Below, piece by piece: positions 9,567 through 20,073 of a stretch of 64,000 bases of DNA. The notes below the pieces were generated by a model, which made no database searches, was not told the origin of the DNA, and saw only the letters and a list, made by a program, of their open reading frames with translations. The first letter of the stretch is position 1. Every line of letters starts with the position of its first letter. This DNA comes from Flectonema sp. DT1601. Taxonomy: Eukaryota; Euglenozoa; Diplonemea; Diplonemida; Diplonemidae. The DNA is taken from contig OZ025785.1 of NCBI GenBank assembly GCA_964019425.1, positions 333,501 to 397,500 on the forward strand, read 5' to 3'. The position numbers were made by a program, and so were the translations under genes.

Positions 9567-10972
9567 GGTTATCTCTCGATCTATCGGCCCCGAAGGGTCT
9601 TCACAAATTTCTGGGTGGAGAAAAAAGTTTTGCAGTTGTTTGCCAGCCAAAACTTACGCAGCACTGTAAGCTGGCCAGGCCTAGCTACTTCCGTACTGGG
9701 AATGGGGCTTCTGTTTCTTCCTGCTAGCAGGCCTGGTGCTAAGTGCTACGTAATAGTGTCACGCATTACAGGAATAATATTAGGTTGCTCAGAAGTGCTA
9801 TGTAAGCTGGCCAGGCCTAGCTACTTCCGTACTGGGAATGAGGCTTCTGTTTCTTCCCGCAAGCAGGCCTGGTGCTAAGTGAAGTGCTACGTAAGTGTTG
9901 AATGGTGCCACGCATTACGGGAAGAAAGGTAGAGTGTTGCATGTTAACCTGTTGCAGGTTGGCACTACCAAATGACCTGATGACCCACGGGGGGGCGTTT
10001 GCGGAAAGAGAATTGCTGCTTTTGCAGTTATTTGCCTTTATCACGGGATTTTTTTTTTTTTTTTTTTACTGCTTTTTGTGCCACTCACCTCCAAGAAAAT
10101 CATGGTTACACCTTTTTTATGGTTATCCCTTGGCCTATCGATCTCGAAAAGAGGTTTTAGAGTTTTGGTGCCAAGCTGTCTTTTTGTTATGGTTTAGACA
10201 ATTTGGGTTTTAATAAATAATTCCTTTCATTTTTGCCACCTTTCTGCAATCAATGCTTATGTAGCACCCCTGAGCAAATTTTGGCTGCTAATTTTCTTCT
10301 TGCAAGCAAATCTTAGCTGCTGATTCTCTTCCTGCAAGCAAATCTTAGCTGCTTATTTTTTTCTTGCAGGCAAATTTTAGCTGCTAATTTTCTTCCCGCA
10401 AGTAAATTTTAGCTGCTGATTCTCTTCCCGCAAGCAAATCTTAGCTGCTTATTTTCTTCCCGCAAGCAAATTTTAGCTGCTTATTTTCTTCCCGCAAGCA
10501 AATTTTAGCTGCTGATTCTCTTCCCGCAAGCAAATCTTAGCTGCTGATTGCTTATTTTCTTCCCGCAAGCAAATTTTGGCTGCTTATTTTCTTCCCGCAA
10601 GCAAGTTTTAGCTGCTTACTTCTTTCCTACAAACAAATTAAGTAAGATTTATTTTTGCCTAAGGAAAAATGCTGGATTTTTGTGCCCGAGCAGGTCTAAA
10701 AAGATGGGTGACCATTTTCTTAAAGTATAAAATGTGATGAAAATTCTTTTTTAGTATGGTTTTGAAATTTAAGTGTATGGTTGCCAATTTAGTAGGTAGT
10801 TAAAAAAAAATTCTTCAGAAGAAATCTTTCTCAAAATTCCATTTAGGTAATTTGCCACCGAAACTGAGCACCAAACAAAAACCGCCGTCAGCGGGTTTTG
10901 AACCCTCGACCGCCATTCTTGCAGACCGGCGTTCTATCAATTGAGCTATGTAGCCACATAATCGATGTTTCT
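9567..10972. repeat. R repeat, right part of copy beta
   Basis: Colinear with 337-1,709, including the 32-bp minisatellite (one unit more) and the tRNA-Cys-like fragment. Only scattered differences are visible, so the duplication is recent. Confidence 0.88.
10883..10957 (-). tRNA. tRNA-Cys-like fragment, second copy
   Basis: Identical as read to 1,625-1,699; it was carried along by the R duplication and shares the same poor acceptor pairing. Confidence 0.5.
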
Positions 10973-11510
10973 TTTATTTCTATAAGTCAATGTCTCTATT
11001 AGTTTTCTGACGATATCAAATATTTCTATCCCTTTATCAGTTCTCACACCCCTGTCTTCATCACAAGAAAACTTATATTTAAATTAAGTAATATTTTCTG
11101 AAAGATTAATTTTTTCTACAGATCTCCTAAAAAAGATGGGAACACATAGTTGATCTATCCAAAGGTCTTCATAAATTCCTGTTAACCATTTTCTTAAAAT
11201 ATAAGAAGTGATGAGAAAGAAATTTTGTTAGTAAGTGGTATGGTTTTGAAATTTAGGTGTATGGCTGCCAATTTAGTTAGCAAAAATTTTCTTTTTGAAA
11301 TAATTTTTTCCTTCTTAATGAGTTTTGGATTTTAGGTGCCAAGCTGTGAAAAAGCAATCTTTGATTTCATTTCTTTTTGGGTCTTTCCTACACAAATAGT
11401 TTCAGAACTAACCATTCTTTACAAAACCCAAAATGGCTGTAAACCGTCCAGTTCGACCCTGGGTGAGGGCATTTTTGTTTTTTCTTGATTCTTTTTCAGG
11501 AGGTTGGCCT
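10973..11510. repeat. Diverged R-type sequence
   Basis: Pieces of R (AAAAAAGATGGGAACACA, TTAGGTGTATGG.TGCCAAT, GGTGCCAAGCTGTG) occur in altered order. No gene is seen. Confidence 0.55.
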
Positions 11511-11515
11511 TTATT

Positions 11516-11930
11516 AGTGGCTCCCCCCCCTTGGGGGGGGTTGGGGGGGGGGGCTGCGTTCCGCCATCCCATAGTTCTTCCCACATTTCTATTTTATTGG
11601 AAATAATGAACGATAACCTTATTAATATAACTAAATTCCTATATTCCCATCCCAGGGTCGCACACATTGCAGATACAGGTTCGATAAACCTGTTGTAAAA
11701 TACTTCCAAATGTAACAAACAGATAACCTAAGCCACATATCCAATCATCATAAACCTAGCCGTCGTTTTCGTGCTAGCATATTAATATAACAACAACTAC
11801 AGATATCTTTCAGAAAAACAAAAATAAAGGACTTGATAAAACAGGGTGCAGTGTGCATTTTCAGCTAAGGGAGGACATTTCTCATTTGTCGTCCTGTTGG
11901 GACAGAAAAGTAATAAATAAATAAAAAATT
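11516..11930. repeat. G-run block plus S repeat, first copy
   Basis: A TTATTAGTGGCTCCCC...GGGG block (11,516-11,560) is followed by the S repeat: ATTTCTATTTTATTG, CCCAGGGTCGCACACATTGC, a short palindrome around GGTTCGATAAACC, and the ~85-bp GGTGCAG block. Other S copies are at 18,836-19,075 and 29,385-29,800. The order is conserved, so G run, S and the block probably belong to one element family, likely terminal sequence of the recombinase retroelements. Confidence 0.6.
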
Positions 11931-12234
11931 GCGAAAAAAAAAAGAAATTGCTTATATATTAGTCATTCCAAAAATAACCGGCCGCGAAAACCAGTTTTGC
12001 TTCGAGCAGCCGTTGGTCAAAAATGCGTCCATTTTCGAGATTTTTTACGAGGTGGAAAGGTTCGGCCCCAATCTCTCATTTTACGCGGTGGGATTATTTT
12101 TTTTTCACTTTTTTTACTGACCGTTAGAACCCGACAGGTGCGTTATGGGTACTAAGAGAATGTCACTGTCGCCACGGAAAAGTTAATCCTGTTGCTGCAT
12201 TTAATTTTTTTCTGGAAAAAAAGGGGAAATGCAT
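11931..12234. other. Unassigned AT-rich spacer
   Basis: About 300 bases with one short open frame on the plus strand that lacks recognisable motifs. It may be the 3' non-coding part of the neighbouring minus-strand fossil. Nothing else is supported. Confidence 0.4.
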
Positions 12235-13422
12235 CAGAGATTGGCATCACCAGTCTTGAAATCCCTGCATGAAGCCACCTCAGAACGAACTGCATCCAAG
12301 TAGTATGAGACATGTTTTAGTGGGACATTCGGCTCATATCCAAAATCTGTCAGGTTTTCATTTGCTTCTCGCGTCCATAAAATGAAGCGTTGCCTGTTCC
12401 CAGTCTCCCTCTCCTCATACACTGTAAAAGGTATGTTCTCAGACAAAGGGGCCGTGCTAACAGGTACCGCAATCCCACAGTTTACCAATTCTTCTGCGTG
12501 TTCAGAGCTGAAACGTGATTTCTTCCTTCTAACTCGGTTCATTCTCTCCTTTAATACAGGGAACGTTAAAGACAAGACATGCTTGAACCTCTCCAAGATC
12601 GCTGGATGCATTCTGTCTTGAACCATCTCAAGATCCATAGTTTCAGTTGAGGCAACATGGAGAGGTGAGGCAATCTCCTCAGCAGTAGTGGGAATGCGGG
12701 TGCTCTTGGAACGATGTGTGAAACCTGCTCCTATCTTTCTAATAACATCTCTCTCTAAAGGAGGGAGGTAACAATCTGTGTCCTCAGTGCCCTTGCCATT
12801 GCGACTTGATCCCCTCCATACCTCAGGGTTACGTCCGAAAGAGGTGATATTGTTTTGTGCTTTGCTAATCTGCTTATGAGCTCTTCTGGGATAGGATGAC
12901 CCTCTGCCAAGACCTGCATCAAGTGGCTGATCGCACCTCTCTTTATGGAGTGTGCCGTGTACTGCTTCATGCTGGGGTCCTTTCTGAATTCTTTCACCAG
13001 GCTTGATGTGTCCCACGGGTGTAAACTTTCGAAGTGGCCCATTCCCTGCAACAACTCGAAGATTCCTTCCGCCAGTGATCCCTGAATCACCGCCCATCGA
13101 CTTGGCGAGAAAGGGTTCGCCCTCTTCCCTTTTGGGGTGGTAAACCAATCTATTATGATCTCGTCTTCGGTCACGTGTATAAACTGGCTGCGTGTCAGTG
13201 CTGCTACCTCGGCCCATCTGGACGCAGTCTTCCATGCTACCAGTACTGCCAACCAGGTTCTGCAATCCTTCTGTGCTGCTGCCCACTCGAGCAGGTCGTT
13301 TTTGATCATCGCTACAGCCTGCTGTGTTGGTATTGCTGCCCCTGCTGCCCTTAAAGCTGCAGCTAGGCTCAGCAATTGGCCGTTTGGCATGCCCATTTTT
13401 CCCATCACCGCGGACAGCATCT
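12235..13422 (-). mobile_element. Tyrosine-recombinase retroelement fossil, second copy (recombinase and start of RT)
   Basis: On the minus strand a tyrosine recombinase part (about 12,755-13,420) precedes the start of the RT part (about 12,235-12,700). The recombinase shows the family signature: an Arg in TASRWAEV, the HxxR box in HSIKRGAISHL, and a late Tyr-containing block. The RT part matches the start of the RT in the 3,666-5,969 copy. The copy is broken and incomplete; its 5' side is cut by an H module at 13,423. Recombinase upstream of RT is the order reported for VIPER-like elements and differs from most Ngaro elements. Confidence 0.75.
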
Positions 13423-13760
13423 TGAATTTCGATAAAGTGGGAAGTAACGGACTGGGAGCTTTTGGCTCCTGCCCTATTCCCGATGTAAACTTTCTTTTTA
13501 TTTTTTATTTTTTTTTAACAGGCCCAAAGGGCGACAATGATGGTTGCTGACCAAGGAATAATATTCAAATGAATTTTCGTTTCAAAGAAACGAACAGAAT
13601 TAAGAGAGAGGCAGAGAAAAAAAAAAAAAAAATATATATAAATAAAAAACGTTGTATGAAAAAGGAAAAAAAAAGAAAAAAAAGACCAGAAAAGGAAAGA
13701 GAAAATGAAAAGGTATAATATTATTGTGGGGATATGAGGGATAGCAGGGAGATGCTCTTT
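13423..13760 (-). other. Structured end of the H module
   Basis: On the minus strand the segment carries a series of hairpins: TTCGTTTC-AAA-GAAACGAA (about 13,575-13,593), GCCC-TTT-GGGC (about 13,522-13,532), and near the terminus a stem GGAGC/GCTCC closing a CAAAA loop (13,455-13,469), itself inside a possible GGGAA/TTCCC stem. It ends at GAAATTCA. The satellite unit has a matching terminal hairpin. Confidence 0.75.
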
Positions 13761-13799
13761 TTTTTTTTTTTTTTTTTTTTTATTTATTATTTAAAAAAA

Positions 13800-16760
13800 G
13801 GAAACAATCAGTTTAGCGTCTCGATCAGGACGGAAAATAGAAAGTAATCGACATAGTTGATCGATAGAAAAAAAACAATGATAACATTGTTTATTCTTTT
13901 TTTTTTTTTTTTTTTTTTTTTTATTTATTTTTTAAAGAAAAAACAATCAGTTTAGCGTCTTGACCAGGACGGAAAATAGTAAGTAATCGACATAGTCGAT
14001 CGATAAAAAAAAAAACAATGATAACATTGTTTATTCCTTTTTTTTTTTTTTTTTATTCTTTTTATTTATTTTTAAAGAAAAAACAATCAGTTTAGCGTCC
14101 TGACCAGGACGGAAAATAAAAAGTAATCGACATAGTCGATAGATAAAAAAAACAATGATAACATTGTTTATTCTTTTTTTTTTTTTTTTAATTCTTTTTA
14201 TTTATTTTTAAAAAGAAAAAAATGGAAAATAGAAATTAGTCAACAAAGTCGAACGATAAAAAAAAACAATGATAACATTGTTTATTCTTTTTTTTATTTT
14301 TTTTTATATTCTTTTTTATTAATTTTGAAAAAAAAACAATCAGTTTAGCGTCTTGACCAGGACGGAAAATAGAAAGTAATCGACATAGTCGATCGATAAA
14401 AAAAAAAACAATGATAACATTGTTTATTCCTTTTTTTTTTTTTTTTTATTCTTTTTATTTATTTTTAAAGAAAAAACAATCAGTTTAGCGTCCTGACCAG
14501 GACGGAAAATAGAAAGTAACCGACATAGTCGATAGATAAAAAAAACAATGATAACATTGTTTATTCTTTTTTTTTTTTTTTTAATTCTTTTTATTTATTT
14601 TTAAAAAGAAAAAAATGGAAAATAGAAATTAGTCAACAAAGTCGAACGATAAAAAAAAACAATGATAACATTGTTTATTCTTTTTTTTTTTATTTTTTTT
14701 TATATTCTTTTTTATTAATTTTGAAAAAAAAACAATCAGTTTAGCGTCTTGACCAGGACGGAAAATAGAAAGTAATCGACATAGTCGATCGATAAAAAAA
14801 AAAACAATGATAACATTGTTTATTCCTTTTTTTTTTTTTTTTTATTCTTTTTATTTATTTTTAAAGAAAAAACAATCAGTTTAGCGTCCTGACCAGGACG
14901 GAAAATAGAAAGTAACCGACATAGTCGATAGATAAAAAAAACAATGATAACATTGTTTATTCTTTTTTTTTTTTTTTTAATTCTTTTTATTTATTTTTAA
15001 AAAGAAAAAAATGGAAAATAGAAATTAGTCAACAAAGTCGAACGATAAAAAAAAACAATGATAACATTGTTTATTCTTTTTTTTTTTATTTTTTTTTATA
15101 TTCTTTTTTATTAATTTTGAAAAAAAAACAATCAGTTTAGCGTCTTGACCAGGACGGAAAATAGAAAGTAATCGACATAGTCGATCGATAAAAAAAACAA
15201 TGATAACATTGTTTATTCTTTTTTTTTTTTTTTTTTTAAATTCTTTTTATTTATTTTTTAAAGAAAAAAAAACGGAAAATAGAAATTAGTCAACAAAGTC
15301 GAACGATAAAAAAAACAATGATAACATTGTTTATTCTTTTTTTTTATTTTTTTTTTTTAATATTTTTTTTTATTTTGAAAAAAAAACAATCAGTTTAGCG
15401 TCTTGACCAGGACGGAAAATAGAAAGTAATCGACATAGTCGATCGATAAAAAAAACAATGATAACATTGTTTATTCTTTTTTTTTTTTTTTTTAAATTCT
15501 TTTTATTTATTTTTTAAAGAAAAAAAAAACGGAAAATAGAAATTAGTCAACAAAGTCGAACGATAAAAAAAACAATGATAACATTGTTTATTCTTTTTTT
15601 TTATTTTTTTTTTTTAATATTTTTTTTTATTTTGAAAAAAAAAAAAACAATCAGTTTAGCGTCTTGACCAGGACGGAAAATAGAAAGTAATCGACATAGT
15701 CGATCGATAAAAAAAAACAATGATAACATTGTTTATTCTTTTTTTTTATTTTAAATTCTTTTTATTTATTTTTTAAAGAAAAAAAACGGAAAATAGAAAT
15801 TAGTCGACAAAGTCGAACGATAAAAAAAAACAATGATAACATTGTTTATTCTTTTTTTTTTGTATTTTTTTTAATATTCTTTTTTATTAATTTTGAAAAA
15901 AAAAAACAATCAGTTTAGCGTCTTGACCAGGACGGAAAATAGAAAGTGATCGACATAGTCGATCGATAAAAAAACAATGATAACATTGTTTATTCTTTTT
16001 TTTTATTTTAAATTCTTTTTATTTATTCTTTAAAGAAAAGAAACGGAAAATAGAAATTAGTCGACAAAGTCGAACGATAAATAAAAAACAATGATAACAT
16101 TGTTTATTCTTTTTTTTTTTTTTTTTTTATATTCTTTTTTATTAATTTTGAAAAAAAAACAATCAGTTTAGCGTCTTGACCAGGACGGAAAATAGAAAGT
16201 GATCGACATAGTCGATCGATAAAAAAACAATGATAACATTGTTTATTCTTTTTTTTTATTTTAAATTCTTTTTATTTATTTTTTAAAGAAAAAAAACGGA
16301 AAATAGAAATTAGTCAACAAAGTCGAACAATAAAAAAAAATGATAACATTGTTTATTCTTTTTTTTTTTTTTTTTTTTTATATTCTTTTTTATTAATTTT
16401 GAAAAAAAAAACAATCAGTTTAGCGTCTTGACCAGGACGGAAAATAGAAAGTAATCGACATAGTCGATTGATAAAAAAACAATGATAACATTGTTTATTC
16501 TTTTTTTTTATTTTAAATTCTTTTTATTTATTCTTTAAAGAAAAGAAACGGAAAATAGAAATTAGTCGACAAAGTCGAACGATAAAAAAAAACAATGATA
16601 ACATTGTTTATTCTTTTTTTTTTTTTTTTTATATTCTTTTTATTAATTTTTTAAAAATAAAAAAAAAACAATCAGTTTAGCGTCTTGACCAGGACGGAAA
16701 ACTGGAAGTAATCGACATAGTCGATCGATAAAAAAAACAATGATAACATTGTTTCATCTT
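13800..16760. repeat. Tandem array of ~110-140-bp hairpin units
   Basis: More than twenty units occur in two types. Type A carries three palindromes: CGTCCTGACCAGGACG (often CGTCTTGACCAGGACG), TCGACATAGTCGA and AACAATGATAACATTGTT. Type B lacks the first and has GTCGACAAAGTCGA or a decayed form in place of the second. Long T and A tracts separate the hairpins. A and B alternate, giving a higher-order repeat of about 250 bp in places. The same units recur at 6,480-6,620, 35,440-36,352, 38,700-39,100 and, inverted, 63,020-64,000. Confidence 0.92.
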
Positions 16761-17186
16761 TTATATTTTTTAATTTTTTTTTTATATTTGAAGAAAAGAA
16801 AGAAGAAAAAAAAAAAAAAAACAAGCGGAATTGATCATAATGGGTAGCAGGGGTTGATATAACTTCATTTGAAAATTCTTCTTTTTTAATTTCTTTTTTT
16901 TTGAAATTTTTTTTTTATTTAACAGGAGTTAAGATCACTTACATGAGTTAACACAACACAGATACGAGAGTAGCAAACTGAGGTAACACTACCAATTCAA
17001 CAAAAAATAATCAGGATCGGACACAAGGAGGAGAGTTCATTCTACCTCTCACTGTCCTTGCTGGTATCTTAAGTGTCTTGGTATCTCTCCTATATAATTG
17101 TCAGCATCGGGGATATTTTGGGTTCTGAGGAAATCCACCAAGTCCTGGGCCAGGTACCCAGGCCAGGCCTCACCTAATTACACACT

Positions 17187-18035
17187 GGGAAAGAGGCTTC
17201 TGTGCCTTCCCGTAAGAAGGTCTGGTTCTAAATGCTACGTAAGTGTTGACTGGTGTTGCACATTGCGGAAAGAAAAGTGGAGTTTTACCTGTAGCAAGTT
17301 GGCGCCACCAAATGACAGTCTGATGCGTTTGTGGAAAGAAAATTGCTGCTTTTGCAGTTATTTGCCTTTGTCATGAATTTTTTTTTTTTTATTTTTTACT
17401 GCTTTTTGCGCCACTCACCTCCAAAAAAACATGGGTACACCTTTTTTATGGTTATCTCTCAACCTATCGGTCTTGAAAAGCCTTCACAAATTCTAGGTGG
17501 AAGGAAGATTTTAGTTGGTGCCAAGCTGTCTTTTTGTTATGGTTTAGACAATTTGGGTTGTAATAAATAATCCCATTCATTTTTGCAGTTATTTGCCACC
17601 TTTCCACTACCAATGCTTATGTAGCACTTCTGGGCAAATTTAAGCTGCCAATTTTCTTCAGTAGGAAGTAAGTAAGAAATGTAAGAAAAAATTTTGCCTA
17701 AGGAAAAATGCTGGATTTTTGCGCCCGGGCAGGTCTAGAAAAGATGGGTAACCATTTTCTTAAAGTATAAAATGTGATGAAAAATTTTTTTTGGTATGGT
17801 TTTGAAATTTAGGTGTATGGTTGCCAATTTAGCAAATTTTTTTTTTTTGAAATAATTTTTTCCTTTTTAATAAATTTTAGGTGCCAAGCTGTCTTTTTGT
17901 TACAGTTTAGACAATTTGGGTTTTAATAAATAAATTCTTTCACTTTTGCAGTTATTTGCCACTCTGTTACATCTCACTATTCTGAAAAAGCAATCTTTGA
18001 TTTCATTTTTTTTTGGGTAAAGGGGTCTTTCCTAC
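17187..18035. repeat. Diverged R repeat
   Basis: A relative of 1-1,000 and 1,400-1,560 with many substitutions (GGTCTGGTTCTAAATGCTACG, CACTCACCTCCAAAAAAACATG, GATGGGTAACCATTTTCTTA). It lacks the 32-bp minisatellite. No gene. Confidence 0.75.
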
Positions 18036-18044
18036 ACAAATAGT

Positions 18045-18485
18045 AAACTTGGGGGGGGGCTTGCACTCTTCCCAGCTTAATCATCCATTAGTAGCAAATT
18101 TGTTTTTCAAGTTGGACTTTGTACGGGACAGGCAGGCTTTGTACGGGAGAGGTTGGCTTTTATTAGTGGCTCCCCTTGGGGGGGGTTGGAGGGGGGGCTT
18201 GCGTTCCGCCAAGAACTTGGCGGAACGCAAGTTAGACTTTGTACGGGACAGGCAGACTTTGTACGGGGGAGGTTGGCTTTTATTAGTGGCTCCCCCCCCT
18301 TGGGGGGGGTTGGGGGGGGGGCTTGCACTCTTCCCAGCTTAATCATCCATTAGTAGCAAATTTGTTTTTCAGGTTGGACTTTGTACGGGACAGGCAGGCT
18401 TTGTACGGGACAGGCAGGCTTTGTACGGGAGAGGTTGGCTTTTATTAGTGGCTCCCCCCCCTTGGGGGGGTTGGGGGGGGGGGTT
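18045..18485. repeat. G-run minisatellite
   Basis: Three to four imperfect units combine TTGTACGGGACAGGCAG(A/G)CT, GAGGTTGGCTTTTATTAGTG, a C run directly followed by TTGGGGGGG, and a second G run. Each unit holds several runs of seven or more G, so G-quadruplex or C-run/G-run hairpins are possible. A single relative lies at 11,516-11,560. Confidence 0.85.
18198..18231. other. Perfect inverted repeat, 16-bp arms
   Basis: Arm CTTGCGTTCCGCCAAG (18,198-18,213), two-base centre AA, then its exact reverse complement (18,216-18,231). It lies inside the G-run minisatellite. The arm begins with the GCTTGCGTTCCGCC that follows G runs at 18,830, so it looks like two such ends joined head to head. Confidence 0.9.
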
Positions 18486-18835
18486 AACTGTTCGAGTTTG
18501 TACGTAAAATACAAATGTTTTGTATCATAGACGATAATTTAAGATTAGTTCTGAGATACAGTGACTAAAGGTAATGTTAGTGCAGGTATACACTCTGCGA
18601 TTGACGTAAATACTTTACATTATAATAAATGTTTCTAACTTAGCTGCATACACATCTCTTTTTCCGTGTTGTCATTCAGTGCAGTACGGGATCGAGTTAT
18701 TCAATTTTGAATTAATCGTGAGCCCTGGGAAACCAAAACCAGGGTATAATGTAATACGGCAGAGGGGGTAACTTGATACTAATATTAAATGGAATGGTAA
18801 TACGGCAGAGGGGGGGGGGGGGGGGGGGCTTGCGT
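18486..18835. other. Unassigned spacer with a 20-base-class G run
   Basis: Mostly unique-looking AT-rich sequence with a duplicated AATACGGCAGAGGGGG motif (about 18,755 and 18,800) and a long G run ending at 18,828. No gene is seen. Confidence 0.5.
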
Positions 18836-19075
18836 TCCGCCAAATTCCCCATCCCGTAGTTCTTCTCACATTTCTATTTTATTGAAAATAATGTAATGAA
18901 CGATAACCTCAGTTCAATTCTTAATTTTGTCTTAATTAGTTTAACAATACAAAATGGATGAAGATGGTCATTCCCTTATTAATATAACCAAATTCCTATA
19001 TTTCCATCCCAGGGTCGCACACATTGCAGATACAGTTCGATAAACCTGTTGTGAATGGTTTATAAAATGCTCAGA
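18836..19075. repeat. S repeat, second copy
   Basis: Matches 29,395-29,550 and 11,565-11,700 (CCCAGGGTCGCACACATTGC and flanks). A CTTCATCCATTTTG-like complement near 18,950 links it to the B repeats of the recombinase element. Confidence 0.7.
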
Positions 19076-19143
19076 ATGAAGAAAAATAAAGTGGAAAGAC
19101 AGGGGGGGATGTGACTAAATAAATAAAAAATGGAAAATCCCAG

Positions 19144-19226
19144 GACCTGCATAGCCGAGTGGATATGGTCACCGACCTTAAGTCTATTCGGTAGCCGTGG
19201 CACGGGTTCAATTCCCTGTAACGGCA
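19144..19226 (+). tRNA. tRNA-derived sequence, relative of 4,167-4,248
   Basis: A box TAGCCGAGTGG and B box GGTTCAATTCC are kept; the anticodon region reads CTTAAG. The body has drifted from the 4,167 copy in the anticodon and variable arms, but the TTTTTTGTGTTTTTCAACCA tail after it is shared. Probably a SINE copy. Confidence 0.6.
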
Positions 19227-20050
19227 TATTTTTTGTGTTTTTCAACCAGGAAAATTAGTAAGAAGAAAACAGCAAGGAAAAGAGTACAAATTTTGTTAGT
19301 AAGTGGTATGGTTTTGAAATTGTGGGTGTATGGTTGCCAATTTGGTAAAAAAAAAATTCTTCAGAAAAAAATTTTCCTTTATAATATTTTCTGAAAAATT
19401 TATTTTTTCAATTTTTTTGCTACAGATCTTTTTTTCACTCTAATTCTTTCACTTTTGCAGTTATTTGCCTTTGTTACAGCAATTTCATTTTTTTTTTTTT
19501 TGAACACAAAGAAAAATTTTTGCCTAAGGAAAAATGCTGGATTTTTGTGCCCAAGCAGGTCTAGAAAAGATGGGTAACCATTTTCTTAAAGTATAAAATG
19601 TGATGAAAATTTTTTTTTGGTATGGTTTTGAAATTTAGGTGTATGGTTGCCAATTTGGTAAAAAAAAAATTCTTCAGAAAAAAATTTTCCTTTATAATAT
19701 TTTCTGAAAAATTTTATTTTTTCAATTTTTTTTGCTATAGGTTTTTGCTACAGATCTCCTAAAAAAGATGGGAACACATTTTTTATAGTTATCTCTTGAC
19801 CTCTTCATAAATTCCTGAGTGGAGAAAATTTTAGGTGCCAAGCTGTCTTTTTGTTATAGTTAAGTTTTGTTGCAGTTATTTCCACTTTGTCACATCTAAC
19901 CAATAAAAGTAAAAGAAAAATCTTTGAATTCCATTTTTTCAATTTCATTTTTTTTTTTTTTTTTGGCACAGGACAGAACATCAGTCAGTAGCACACTTTA
20001 TTATTACATTGTACATTAAGTTGATATTCAAAAATGTTTTATTAACCTGT
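19227..20050. repeat. Tandem R-type tails upstream of the Helitron gene
   Basis: The block with GGTATGGTTTTGAAATT, GTGTATGGTTGCCAATTTGG and TTCAGAAAAAAATTTTCC occurs twice (about 19,295-19,410 and 19,600-19,715), with GGAAAAATGCTGGATTTTTG between. This is the 3' part of R. Any Helitron 5' end must lie in or near here but I cannot place it. Confidence 0.65.
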
Positions 20051-20073
20051 TTTTTTCAGTGATAATAAGTAAA

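Larger units (their letters stand above)
13423..17186 (-). mobile_element. H module I: hairpin-end, tandem hairpin array and tail
   Basis: Read on the minus strand, it runs from the tail (17,186 to ~16,900; GAGATACC motifs and CTTAACTCC), through about 3 kb of hairpin units (16,760 to ~13,800), to a ~370-bp hairpin-rich end that stops at GAAATTCA (13,424). The same end occurs at 35,013 and 38,348 next to unrelated sequences, so it is a fixed terminus. It lies inside the recombinase of the second retroelement fossil. No protein is encoded. I read it as the 3' part of a LINE-2-type element truncated at its 5' side; it could instead be an independent non-autonomous element. Confidence 0.7.

Noticed and set aside
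13485-13521. Mini-intron (GTAAAC ... TTTAACAG) in the H-module end
   Set aside because: Only 37 bases, on the strand opposite to the one I infer is transcribed, and no coding sequence flanks it. It remains a possible acceptor-like motif.
13137-13550. Plus-strand open frame of 137 codons
   Set aside because: It is antisense to the recombinase fossil and runs into the H module; no domain seen.
13800-16760. CRISPR-like regular repeats
   Set aside because: Eukaryotic context, no unique spacers, units of two alternating types with T/A tracts, and no cas genes.
20059-20073. Upstream GTG start for the Helitron gene
   Set aside because: Eukaryotic initiation at GTG is rare, and an ATG follows 15 bases later; the GTG also overlaps the acceptor-like AG.
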